DNA from: Halioglobus sp.
Lineage (GTDB): Bacteria > Pseudomonadota > Gammaproteobacteria > Pseudomonadales > Halieaceae
NCBI GenBank assembly: GCA_029246385.1
Contig: JAQWNG010000015.1
Location: forward strand, 310,001 to 374,000
Length of the DNA stretch: 64,000 bases
Direction of reading: 5' to 3'
Of the stretch, positions 19,539 to 29,406 are shown one piece after another. The notes beneath the pieces were generated by a model, which was given only the letters and a program-made list of their open reading frames with translations, ran no database searches and was not told the origin of the DNA. Each line of letters opens with the position of its first letter. The first letter of the stretch is position 1. Both the position numbers and the translations under genes were made by a program.

Positions 19539-20924
19539 TTAGCGCGCTGGGAAACTTCCGCCAGGCCCATTAGGGCCTCCGGGGGGCATCATTCCGCCCA
19601 AACCACGCATCATCTTTTCCATACCGCCGCCCTTCATCTTCTTCATCATCTTCTGCATTTGCTTATGTTGTTTTAGGAGGCGATTGAGATCTTGCACCTG
19701 AGTTCCGGAACCTTGGGTAATGCGCCGTTTTCGGCTGCCCTGAATGAGTTCAGGATTACGGCGCTCTTTGGGGGTCATGGAATCGATCATAACCTCCATT
19801 CGCGCAAACATTTTCGTGTCCACACTCTGCTGCGCCACCTGAGCCATATTGCCCATACCCGGCAATTTATCGAGCATACCGGTTATGCCGCCCATATTAT
19901 TCATTTGCTGCAATTGTTCGCGGAAGTCTTCGAGATCAAATTTCTTACCTTTTTTAATCTTGCGCGCTAGCTTATCGGCCTTCTTTTTATCAACTTTACT
20001 CTCTACTTCCTCAATCAAAGAAAGTACGTCGCCCATCCCAAGAATACGCGAAGCCAACCTATCTGGATGGAAGGGATCCAACGCAGTGGTCTTCTCCCCC
20101 ACGCCCAAAAACTTGATCGGCTTGCCGGTGATTGACCTGACCGACAGAGCCGCACCGCCGCGCGTATCCGCATCAACCTTCGTCAGCACCACGCCAGTCA
20201 GCGGCAGCGCCTGGCCGAAAGCCTTCGCTGTCATAGCAGCATCCTGACCTGTCATGGCATCCACCACAAACAGGGTCTCTACCGGCTTTATAGCTGCATG
20301 CAACTCGCCGATCTCTGCCATCATCTCCGCATCAACCGCTAACCGGCCCGCAGTATCAACGAGCAGCACATCGCTGAATTTGATTCGGGCATGCGCCAAA
20401 GCCGCCTCAACAATCTCTACTGGCTTTTGCCCGATGTCGCTGGGAAAGAAGTCAACACCGACTTCTTCCGCCAGCACTTCCAACTGCATGATCGCTGCCG
20501 GCCGATATACGTCGGCACTTACAACAGTGACCTTTTTCTTGTCACGCTCCGTAAGCAACCTCGCCAGCTTGGCGACCGTCGTCGTCTTACCTGCGCCCTG
20601 AAGGCCTGCCATCATAATCACCGCTGGAGGCATGGTCGCTAGATTCAGCCCTTCATTTGCTGAGCCCATAGTAGACTCAAGCTCTGACTGGACGATTTTG
20701 AGAAAGGCTTGACCTGGACTGAGACTTTGCATCACGTCTGCACCGAGTGCGCGTTCCTTCACCACATCTACAAAGTGCTTTACCACAGGCATCGCCACAT
20801 CGGCCTCTAACAAGGCCATACGCACTTCACGCATCGTGTCTTGGATGTTTTCCTCATTCAGCCGCGCTTTGCCCGAAACAGTGCGCAGGCTATGGGACAA
20901 TCGATCACTTAAACTCTCAAACAT
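19539..20924 (-). CDS. ffh: Signal recognition particle protein Ffh
   Basis: 461 residues from MFESLSDRLSHSLRTVSG, preceded by GGAGATAG; the ORF-track start 12 codons earlier is not supported by homology. N domain, then the GTPase domain with GLQGAGKTTTVAKLAR, VDTAGRL and TKVDADTRGGAALS, then the methionine-rich M domain that binds 4.5S RNA and signal sequences (GSRKRRITQGSGTQVQDLNRLLKQHKQMQKMMKKM). Divergent from ypjD. Confidence 0.97.
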   Translation of the reverse strand: MFESLSDRLSHSLRTVSGKARLNEENIQDTMREVRMALLEADVAMPVVKHFVDVVKERALGADVMQSLSPGQAFLKIVQSELESTMGSANEGLNLATMPPAVIMMAGLQGAGKTTTVAKLARLLTERDKKKVTVVSADVYRPAAIMQLEVLAEEVGVDFFPSDIGQKPVEIVEAALAHARIKFSDVLLVDTAGRLAVDAEMMAEIGELHAAIKPVETLFVVDAMTGQDAAMTAKAFGQALPLTGVVLTKVDADTRGGAALSVRSITGKPIKFLGVGEKTTALDPFHPDRLASRILGMGDVLSLIEEVESKVDKKKADKLARKIKKGKKFDLEDFREQLQQMNNMGGITGMLDKLPGMGNMAQVAQQSVDTKMFARMEVMIDSMTPKERRNPELIQGSRKRRITQGSGTQVQDLNRLLKQHKQMQKMMKKMKGGGMEKMMRGLGGMMPPGGPNGPGGSFPAR

Positions 20925-21034
20925 CTCTATCTCCGAACACACAAAATGCCGAGGTGGCAATTTTTATTGATTCTATTGCGACAAATCGGTACAAAGGGCG
21001 CAGTATACTTTACTCTGGGCCAAGCCCCAAACTG

Positions 21035-21838
21035 ATGCCAATTTCATTACTCGCTCCGCTTTGCGCACTGCTGTATCTGGCCGCCACCGGACTTCAATTG
21101 CGACACCTCTCGCAACAGCACACGGGACTCGACCGCGGCGTCTTTGCACTCGGCTTGTTCGCACTTGCATTCCATATGCTTATTGTTTGGAAAATTGTAT
21201 TTCCCAGTGAGGGAGTCGACTTGGGGATTTTCAAGGTTGCCGCGCTGATTTCTCTGGTAATCAACATGGCCTGCGTCACATCTTTGACCCGCAGGCCGTT
21301 GCAGAACTTATTGGTGGTGCTCTTCCCGCTTTCGGCCCTGACGGTGTTGGTAGCCACTTTTGCACCCGACACGATTCCACTCCAAGCCCGTCTTAGTGCC
21401 GGCATGATCTTACATATAAGCAGTTCTATCCTGGCCTATGCGATACTCACATTAGCGGCCATTCAGGCCACCGTGTTGGCCTTGCAGGACCACCAGCTGA
21501 AGAATCGCCAAACCCGCGGAATTGTCAAAGTACTGCCGCCGCTGCAACTGATGGAAGCTATGTTATTTGAGCTTCTGTGGATTGGCGTGGTGCTGCTGAC
21601 TATCGCTATTGCTTCAGGCGCCGTATTTATCGACGATATTTTCAAGCAAAGTTTAGTGCACAAGACTACGCTGACGATCGCAGCTTGGTTGCTGTTTTCT
21701 ACCTTACTATGGGGACACTACCAACTGGGATGGCGCAGCCACACTGCTGTGCGCTTCACGCTTGTAGGCTTTGGGCTGCTGGTGCTGGCTTTCTTCGGCT
21801 CTAAATTGGTGATGGAGTTGATCTTGCACCGTGGATGA
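21035..21838 (+). CDS. ypjD: Inner membrane protein YpjD, CcsA/cytochrome c assembly family
   Basis: 267 residues with about eight hydrophobic helices, beginning MPISLLAPLCALLYLAATGLQL. The ORF-track start lies far upstream inside ffh on the opposite strand and is not credible; this ATG matches family length. The C-terminal WGHYQLGWRSHTAVRFTLVGFGLLVLAFFGSKL is typical of the CcsA/ResC fold, although a role in heme handling for this branch is not demonstrated. The ffh-ypjD-corC-like cluster is conserved in gammaproteobacteria. Confidence 0.9.
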   Translation: MPISLLAPLCALLYLAATGLQLRHLSQQHTGLDRGVFALGLFALAFHMLIVWKIVFPSEGVDLGIFKVAALISLVINMACVTSLTRRPLQNLLVVLFPLSALTVLVATFAPDTIPLQARLSAGMILHISSSILAYAILTLAAIQATVLALQDHQLKNRQTRGIVKVLPPLQLMEAMLFELLWIGVVLLTIAIASGAVFIDDIFKQSLVHKTTLTIAAWLLFSTLLWGHYQLGWRSHTAVRFTLVGFGLLVLAFFGSKLVMELILHRG

Positions 21839-21928
21839 TTCGTTACCAAAAAACACACTGCCACTTGCTCAGGCGATGGTTTTTCTTCAAGATCTTGGGC
21901 GCCCCTGTCTACGAGGTTCACACCGGCT

Positions 21929-23185
21929 TTGAACGAAGCACCGCTGGGTATGTTGTTTTCAATTCTTGCTGCGCTCGTCATTGCCTCGGCCTTCTTCTCC
22001 AGTGCAGAAACCGCGATGATGACGCTCAATCGTCATAAATTGAGGCATCTGCAGAAAAACAAGATTGGTGGAGCGGTCCGTGCCGGAAAATTACTGGATC
22101 GCCCAGACCGGCTGATTGGCTTGATCCTGATCGGCAACAATCTAGTCAACATTTTCGCCTCAGCCGTCGCAACAGTAATCTCCATTCGACTGTGGGGTGA
22201 TGCCGGCGTCTACATCGCCACGGGCACACTAACAGTAGTGATTCTTGTTTTTGCCGAAGTCACACCAAAAACAATCGCTGCCCTGCACCCAGAGAGGGTG
22301 GCATTCCCCGCCAGCGTCATCTTGCTGCCGCTGATGGCACTGATGAGCCCTGTCGTCGCAATGGTGAATGCGGTAACCAATAGACTCTCCCGACTGCTCG
22401 GCTTTGATCCAAAAAAAGAGGCCTACGAACACGTCTCCGCTGATGAGTTAAGAACCATCGTAACCGATGCGGGCAACTTAATTCCGGCAAGGCACAGGGA
22501 GCTATTGATCAACATTATGGATCTAGTGCAGGTCTCGGTCGACGACATTATGGTGCCTCGCAATGAAGTGTACGGCATTAATCTCGACAACACTGACCAA
22601 GAAATACTACTTAAGATTCAATCGACCGCGCACACGCGATTGCCAGTCTGGCGCGATGACATCAATAACATCATTGGCGTACTGCACATGCGCAGTATCA
22701 GTCGCGTAGTGAATGGGCTGACACTGAATCGCGTCGCACTAGAGCGAGAGATGGAAAAACCTTATTTTGTCCCAGAAAGCACACCCCTGCATACTCAGCT
22801 CATAAATTTTCAGGAAATGAAAAAGCCGCTGGCCTTTGTTGTCGACGAGTACGGTGAAGTCCGGGGTGTGGTCGCGCTCGGCGATATTCTCGAAGAAATC
22901 GTCGGAGACTTCACCTCCAATATGGCTGAAACAGCGGAGAGTATCCTGCTAGAACGTGACGGAAGCTACATCATCGATGGCACAGAAAATATTCGCGACA
23001 TCAACAAAACTCTAGGATGGAATCTGCCCAAAGATGGGCCAAAAACGCTAAGCGGACTAATACTGGAGTATCTAGAGTCTTTCCCCGCCGCCTCTGTCGG
23101 CCTGACCATAGAAAACTACCGATTAGAAATTCTCGAGCTTGAGGGGAATGTCGTGCGTTCGGTGAGAGCTCAACCTTTCGCCTGA
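21929..23185 (+). CDS. CNNM/CBS/CorC_HlyC-domain membrane protein (YfjD-like)
   Basis: 418 residues. N-terminal CNNM (DUF21) membrane domain with FFSSAETAMMTLNRHKLRHL and several helices to about residue 185, a paired CBS region (VSVDDIMVPRNEVYGINL to DEYGEVRGVVALGDILEEIVGDF) and a C-terminal CorC_HlyC domain. Family members are linked to magnesium or cobalt efflux, from knowledge of MpfA/CNNM proteins. The track start is TTG; an ATG 21 nt downstream (MLFSILAALVIAS) is an equally good or better start and neither has a clear ribosome-binding site. Confidence 0.88.
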   Translation: MNEAPLGMLFSILAALVIASAFFSSAETAMMTLNRHKLRHLQKNKIGGAVRAGKLLDRPDRLIGLILIGNNLVNIFASAVATVISIRLWGDAGVYIATGTLTVVILVFAEVTPKTIAALHPERVAFPASVILLPLMALMSPVVAMVNAVTNRLSRLLGFDPKKEAYEHVSADELRTIVTDAGNLIPARHRELLINIMDLVQVSVDDIMVPRNEVYGINLDNTDQEILLKIQSTAHTRLPVWRDDINNIIGVLHMRSISRVVNGLTLNRVALEREMEKPYFVPESTPLHTQLINFQEMKKPLAFVVDEYGEVRGVVALGDILEEIVGDFTSNMAETAESILLERDGSYIIDGTENIRDINKTLGWNLPKDGPKTLSGLILEYLESFPAASVGLTIENYRLEILELEGNVVRSVRAQPFA

Positions 23186-23247
23186 TCCATCAGAATATTG
23201 TTCGCGGCCACGCGCAGCAAATCGTCCGAGATTTGACGCGCATAGAT

Positions 23248-23439
23248 TTATAGCAGCTGGATGCTAGTGCTTGCCTGACGGCGTTTACGCGCGACGCGCA
23301 ATAACTCGTGTTTTTGCTCATCGGTAGCCATAAACCAGTCTGTAATTTCATCGGCAGAACGGTAACACCCCATACAGATATCATTCTCGTCCAAAGCACA
23401 TATTGAAACGCAAGGTGATTTGATCTCCTCGGTGCTCAT
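23248..23439 (-). CDS. DUF1289 small protein
   Basis: 63 residues: [47 protein letters not shown]. The SPCVxIC...CxGCxR cysteine pattern and the following EIxxW are diagnostic of DUF1289, whose four cysteines probably bind a metal. Function unknown. Its ATG overlaps the gamma-carbonic-anhydrase stop by 4 nt, so it is the last gene of the queA operon chain. The overlapping 69-residue ORF in another frame is a shadow. Confidence 0.88.
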   Translation of the reverse strand: MSTEEIKSPCVSICALDENDICMGCYRSADEITDWFMATDEQKHELLRVARKRRQASTSIQLL

Positions 23440-23960
23440 TGCTGCTCCTTCAACTGCGCAGTATAGCGCTGCCCGTTGCGCATGTAGTGATCTGCATTGT
23501 AAATCAAGCCCAACTGCTGTTCCTGAGATAATTGGGACTTGATTTTGGCGGGCGATCCTAACACCAAAGACCCATCGGGAATATCCATACCCTCCGTCAC
23601 CAGAGCATTAGCGCCTATCAGACACCCCTTTCCCACCGTTGCTCCGTTAAGGACAACAGCATTTATGCCCACTAGGGATCCATCCCCGATAGTGCACCCG
23701 TGTAACATTGCATTGTGACCCACGGTCACATTCTCGCCCACTATCAGCGGGAAACCAGGGTCAGCGTGCAACACCGTGCCGTCCTGAATATTACTGCCCG
23801 CGCCAACCTCAATCCGATCGGCGTCACCGCGCAAAACACAGCTGAACCATACGCTGGCGTTTTCATGCAAAATCACCTCACCAATAACAGCGGCATTTGG
23901 CGCAATAAATTGTCCCTCGCCTATCAGCGTCACATGTTTATCACCCAGACTATATTTCAT
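23436..23960 (-). CDS. Gamma-class carbonic anhydrase family protein (YrdA-like)
   Basis: 174 residues from MKYSLGD. A left-handed beta-helix of hexapeptide repeats ([22 protein letters not shown]) with metal-ligand candidates in VLHADPG and [10 protein letters not shown]. YrdA/CaiE/PaaY relatives often have weak or no carbonic anhydrase activity, so the reaction is uncertain. The ATG overlaps the NUDIX stop as ATGA and the 3' end overlaps DUF1289; the track start 5 codons upstream is less likely. Confidence 0.88.
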   Translation of the reverse strand: MKYSLGDKHVTLIGEGQFIAPNAAVIGEVILHENASVWFSCVLRGDADRIEVGAGSNIQDGTVLHADPGFPLIVGENVTVGHNAMLHGCTIGDGSLVGINAVVLNGATVGKGCLIGANALVTEGMDIPDGSLVLGSPAKIKSQLSQEQQLGLIYNADHYMRNGQRYTAQLKEQQ

Positions 23961-24574
23961 GGTTGCTGTGTCCAATCCCGTTCTAAATCAAAACCAACAT
24001 CGTAGGCGACATTGGCCAACATCACCAGTATAGCCGCAGTGACGCCCCAAATATCATCCTTGCCCACTTGATAACGCGGTACGCGACGAGACTGACCCCC
24101 ATAAGACATCGTCTCCATCCGGAATATCTTCGGATCACTAAAAACCGCAAGAGGTACAAAAAACACACTATCAAACTCATCAGAGTCAACCACCAGATCA
24201 GGGGCCGCAGGCACACTGGCTACACAGGGAAAAACCTCAAAACCAGTGCGCGTAATCAGCGGTTGCAACTCTCCCAGAGGCCTAATCTTTGACAATGGCA
24301 GGCCTACCTCCTCCATCGCTTCGCGTGTTGCCGTCTCCCAAGGCGAGAAGTCTTCTGCCTCGCGCTTACCGCCAGCAAAGGCGATCTCTCCCGGATGCAG
24401 TTTCAGATGCATGGCTCGACGACCTAATAGTACGCGGGGCTTTGGTTCTTCGGTCAATGCTGCTAGTACAGCGGCCTGAGGCCATGAGCCTTTTCCTAGA
24501 GGCTGCTCCCAAGGATTTTGATCCAGAGCTAGGCACAGATCAATCCGCTGCAGTAGGTCATCAGAAGCCGTCAT
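23957..24574 (-). CDS. NUDIX hydrolase, probable coenzyme A pyrophosphatase (NudL-like)
   Basis: 205 residues. The CoA-diphosphatase signature [23 protein letters not shown] is followed by the Nudix box variant [25 protein letters not shown]. Family members cleave CoA to phosphopantetheine and 3',5'-ADP. 4-nt overlaps with both the NIF3-like gene upstream and the gamma carbonic anhydrase downstream indicate one coupled transcript. Confidence 0.88.
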   Translation of the reverse strand: MTASDDLLQRIDLCLALDQNPWEQPLGKGSWPQAAVLAALTEEPKPRVLLGRRAMHLKLHPGEIAFAGGKREAEDFSPWETATREAMEEVGLPLSKIRPLGELQPLITRTGFEVFPCVASVPAAPDLVVDSDEFDSVFFVPLAVFSDPKIFRMETMSYGGQSRRVPRYQVGKDDIWGVTAAILVMLANVAYDVGFDLERDWTQQP

Positions 24575-24893
24575 GAATTTGGCAGGTCAGTGACGCATGC
24601 AACAACATCCCAAGCGGGCTGCTCATAGGGATGAGCATCCAGCAGTGCGGCGACTGCAGCATGGATAAAGTCTGCCTCGCACACCAGTTCCACTCGGTAC
24701 TCCGCCACACTTTGACGCTTGCCCTGTTCACCTAAAAAAGGTGTGCTGCCTTGTAAAGGGCGAAACTCGCCGTCACCAAGCACCTGCCAGCAGCACATGT
24801 CATAGTCTCCAATACACCCTGCACCGGCCGCAAATACGGCGACCTTAACCTGCTCTACATGCGATTCGGGCACGTAAAAGCACAGCTTATACA

Positions 24894-24894
<1 letters not shown>
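24571..24894 (-). CDS. NIF3/YqfO C-terminal-like small protein
   Basis: 107 residues: MYKLCFYVPESHVEQVKVAVFAAGAGCIGDYDMCCWQVLGDGEFRPLQGSTPFLGEQG. This matches the CutA-like domain inserted in NIF3/YqfO proteins (GAGxIGxYxxCsf...GxGxFrPl.gs.P..G) and ends HPYEQPAWDVV. It is a stand-alone domain; function unknown, with a metal or nucleotide sensing role suggested in the family. Overlaps tgt by 1 nt and the NUDIX gene by 4 nt. The usual yajC-secD-secF follow-on of tgt is absent here. Confidence 0.85.
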
Positions 24895-27082
<2,188 letters not shown>

Positions 27083-27087
27083 AGACG

Positions 27088-27124
27088 AAAAAGCCGACAC
27101 TGGGCCGGCTCTCTAAAGTCGGCT
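27088..27124 (-). terminator. Hairpin plus T-run between the 92-aa gene and queA
   Basis: Minus strand: AGCCGAC, an 18-20-nt loop, GTCGGCT, then TTTT. The internal AGCCGGC can also pair with the same 3' arm through a G-U pair, so two alternative hairpins are possible. It starts just after the stop of the upstream gene and ends 6 nt from the queA ATG, so it may act as a terminator or attenuator. Confidence 0.7.
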
Positions 27125-27131
27125 AAACAGC

Positions 27132-27410
27132 CTATTTATCTTCTTCCCCGGCGGCTGCCTCTTCAGCAACCTCTTCTTCGGCGGACGCCTGCTCCGCAGC
27201 AGCAGTTTCCTCTACCGCCTCGTCAGCCATCTCGTCTTCAACAGCAGGCTTGCTTGGTAGTGTTACTTTGATTAGGTCTTCCGCCAACAAGACGCGGGTC
27301 TTTTCTTCACCGTTAACGGCTTTCTTATTTACATCTTTCACTGCGTAACGCGCATCACCACGCTTATAAATAGTATATTCAGCAGTCTTTTTAACTAATT
27401 TCATCGCCAT
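27132..27410 (-). CDS. Conserved hypothetical protein with acidic Ala/Glu-rich tail
   Basis: 92 residues. The N-terminal 55 residues (MAMKLVKKTAEYTIYKRGDARYAVKDVNKKAVNGEEKTRVLLAEDLIKVTLP) look like a small folded basic/beta domain; the rest is low-complexity Ala/Glu (about 35 residues). I do not recognise a characterised family. A strong AGGGAG site precedes the ATG, and a terminator-like hairpin follows, so it is likely a real monocistronic gene. Confidence 0.75.
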   Translation of the reverse strand: MAMKLVKKTAEYTIYKRGDARYAVKDVNKKAVNGEEKTRVLLAEDLIKVTLPSKPAVEDEMADEAVEETAAAEQASAEEEVAEEAAAGEEDK

Positions 27411-27530
27411 GTTCTTTTCTCCCTAGATACTCAGATCAATCGCCCCGGCTAGGGCAAACTGTATAGAATCAGCTTGCGCTGAACCCGGCGGCAGTGTACA
27501 GGCAAACTCTCTGGGGGTTAAGGAAATTTA

Positions 27531-27558
27531 TTGAACTTTGAGTCTCGATTGCTATAAT
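27531..27558 (+). promoter_or_regulatory. Promoter of the tRNA-Leu gene
   Basis: TTGAAC and a perfect TATAAT separated by 16 bases, ending about 52 bases before the tRNA. The bases after the -10 (ctcgcgc) are GC-rich, as in stringently controlled stable-RNA promoters. Confidence 0.7.
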
Positions 27559-27610
27559 CTCGCGCTCTGCTGGGAGCGACGCACTCATTTGCGTCGTCCC
27601 ATCCCTCTAT

Positions 27611-27697
27611 GCCGGAGTGGTGAAATTGGTAGACACGTCGGATTCAAAATCCGATTCTCGCAAGAGAGTGCCGGTTCAAGTCCGGCCTTCGGTACCA
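27611..27697 (+). tRNA. tRNA-Leu (anticodon CAA)
   Basis: An 87-nt class II tRNA beginning GCCGGAGTGGTGAAATTGG and ending in an encoded CCA. The anticodon arm TCGGA-TTCAAAA-TCCGA gives CAA, which reads UUG. A long variable arm (TTCTCGCAAGAGAGT) follows, then the T arm GCCGG-TTCAAGT-CCGGC. The acceptor stem pairs with two G-U pairs. An integrase-like stump begins 75 nt downstream. Confidence 0.98.
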
Positions 27698-27750
27698 AGC
27701 AACGTTTAGTCCTTTATTCAAAGGCTTTGCCGCAACTGTGATTATGAGTT

Positions 27751-27781
27751 GGCACAAATTGGCACAAACTCATGGCACAAA
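27751..27781 (+). repeat. Three short GGCACAAA repeats
   Basis: GGCACAAA occurs at 27751, 27761 and 27774, spaced 10 and 13 bases, between the tRNA-Leu 3' end and the integrase stump. The third copy overlaps the stump's start codon. Could be remnants of integrase arm sites; that is inference only. Confidence 0.6.
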
Positions 27782-28038
27782 ACCTCCTGCTCAGACCCTC
27801 CGGATATTACTTCCGTTATATCATTCGTCCCTGCCACCGACCGCTGTTTTCAATCAAAGAGCTACGGTATACTTCGCACACGCTGTCCCGCAGGCTGGCT
27901 AACAAACGAGCTAGAGTTCTAGCGGCTAAAGTTGAATCACCACTAGAGAGATTGGCAAGGACGCGATTGGTGTTTACCGACAAACAGATCAGGGAAACTA
28001 TAAGGCAGTATGTCGAAGAAGCTAGTGAGCAGTTCTAA
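27772..28038 (+). pseudogene. Truncated tyrosine integrase, DUF6538-like N-terminus only
   Basis: 88 residues: MAQNLLLRPSGYYFRYIIRPCHRPLFSIKELRYTSHTLSRRLANKRARVLAAKVE. This resembles the N-terminal DUF6538/arm-binding region of phage-type tyrosine recombinases, which are normally several hundred residues long. The catalytic Arg-His-Arg-Tyr domain is absent. Its place right after a tRNA 3' end, in the same orientation, is the usual place for an integrated element. Probably the decayed remnant of an excised or deleted genomic island. Confidence 0.72.
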
Positions 28039-28053
28039 TTGATGTAAACTATA

Positions 28054-28082
28054 GTCGGGCAGGGAGCATATTCCCTGCCGAC
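28054..28082. repeat. Inverted repeat (11-bp arms, one bulge)
   Basis: GTCGGGCAGGGA and TCCCTGCCGAC flank a 6-nt loop; one extra G is bulged. No T-run follows on either strand, so a simple terminator is not supported. It lies 15 nt after the integrase stump. Confidence 0.65.
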
Positions 28083-28101
28083 CAGAACCGTCCGCCAATA
28101 A

Positions 28102-28584
28102 GTAATCAGCCATAAGAACAATAAATACATACGTATCCCTCTCGGAATTATTGTCTGCCTGCTTACCGCCTGTACCACAAAACCACCGGAGATAAGCTTT
28201 TCAAATCCATCAGTTCTGAGTGGCACCTGGACCTCAAACAGTAGCACCTTGAATTCACGTGGGCAGAACACAACGAAGAAGAGGCTCGTGCTCGAGGTAA
28301 CGGATGAAGGCACCGTCACTGGAACCGCAAACTGGGAACTCCTGTCCGGGCCTGGCGGCCACGATCTCGACACAGTCAGCAACCATGATTCTGAACACCT
28401 GATCGGGTCCTTCAACCTGCATGACGGCGTGTTCTTTTTGGTGGAGACCGAAGAAAACGGATTCTGGCACTGTCGCGCCCTCACCGAGAATCTCCTTCAT
28501 TGCCACCTAGTCCAGCCAGGACTAAAGCATGTCTCAACATTTGCCATCTTCAGCCGCAGCAGCCAGCAGCAAAGCATCGGTTAA
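28102..28584 (+). CDS. Predicted small lipoprotein, start codon unresolved
   Basis: The open frame runs from after a TAA at 28099. It reads IRIPLGIIVCLLTACTTKPP, a lipoprotein signal with LTAC lipobox (Cys at 28171), then a beta-rich domain (SGTWTSNSSTLN, GTVTGTANWELL, HDGVFFLVETEENGFWHCRAL). The ORF track begins only at a TTG (28249) inside the mature domain. No ATG, GTG or TTG exists in frame before the lipobox, so either an ATA/ATC start is used, the start was lost (pseudogene), or the sequence has an error. No family recognised. The opposite-strand 149-aa ORF is taken as its shadow. Confidence 0.55.
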   Translation, partial: VISHKNNKYIRIPLGIIVCLLTACTTKPPEISFSNPSVLSGTWTSNSSTLNSRGQNTTKKRLVLEVTDEGTVTGTANWELLSGPGGHDLDTVSNHDSEHLIGSFNLHDGVFFLVETEENGFWHCRALTENLLHCHLVQPGLKHVSTFAIFSRSSQQQSIG

Positions 28585-28662
28585 TTAAGCGGTGACTTGT
28601 GCACAGCCGTGGGGGCTGCTATTTTCTGCCTATGAAACACTAGGTTCGCAATAGGACAGCGC

Positions 28663-29166
28663 GTGGTCTATCAACATTATCATCAGAGCGATGAAGTTAT
28701 CGTAGCTGAACCCAATCGATCTGCCAGTTGGCAGGTAAACAAAATGGTTTTGATCGCAATGTGCTGCCTTTCAGGCTTAATCGCCGGAGGATTTGCGTTG
28801 ATGGGCGCCTGGCCCATCCTGCCATTTGCAGGACTGGAAATGGCCGCTCTAGGTTCCGCACTTTACTATGTATGTTGGAAACTGAGATACCGGCACGTTG
28901 TCACACTAGAAGCTGACAACGTCTTGATTCAAAAAGGGCATTATCATCCGCGCCAGCAGTGGCGCTTTGATCGCCAAAGCACTACCGTGCAGGTAGCGAC
29001 CAAGCCACATCCGTGGGATGCTCCAAAAATCAGTTTTTGCAACCGTGGAGAGCAAGTGAGTCTGGGTGAATTCCTGAACAAGGAAGATACAGATAAGTTG
29101 CTGGAACTCTTGCGCGATAAATTTCGCGTCCAAAGTCCCACAGCGACCGGACACAGGGATTTCTAG
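28663..29166 (+). CDS. DUF2244 membrane protein
   Basis: 167 residues. Two membrane helices near residues 28-75 with GGFALMGAWPILPFAGLEMAALGSALYYV, the signature of DUF2244 (G-W-P-hydrophobic-PFAGLE), then a cytoplasmic beta domain. In many proteobacteria such proteins occur near cytochrome oxidase genes, but none is adjacent here. Start is GTG. Function unknown. Confidence 0.85.
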   Translation: MVYQHYHQSDEVIVAEPNRSASWQVNKMVLIAMCCLSGLIAGGFALMGAWPILPFAGLEMAALGSALYYVCWKLRYRHVVTLEADNVLIQKGHYHPRQQWRFDRQSTTVQVATKPHPWDAPKISFCNRGEQVSLGEFLNKEDTDKLLELLRDKFRVQSPTATGHRDF

Positions 29167-29406
29167 TCGCGCCCCAATGTAGACAATCAGTGGCGGCTAT
29201 CTGACCGCAAGGAGGACGGACATTCTATTCACGAATGGAGAATTTGAAACACCTGATCTGACGCAGACTGTGACAGCCATCAGCAGAAATCTGGGTAACG
29301 CAACATTCCTGTAGGTTAGCGTCAGCCAAAATGCGATCACGCTACCGAATCGCCCCCCCCCTTCTCAGCACCGCTAATATATAGGGCTGTGCCAGACTGA
29401 GCGTCT

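Noticed and set aside
20747-21034. Long N-terminal extension of the ypjD ORF
   Set aside because: It lies antisense to ffh and shows no membrane or CcsA features; the internal ATG at 21035 fits the family.
23190-23399. 69-residue ORF overlapping the DUF1289 gene in another frame
   Set aside because: DUF1289 cysteine motif is in the other frame; this one is a shadow.
28035-28484. 149-residue minus-strand ORF opposite the lipoprotein frame
   Set aside because: Composition looks like an antisense shadow (Ser/Pro/Val mixture, no domain); the plus frame carries a clear lipobox.
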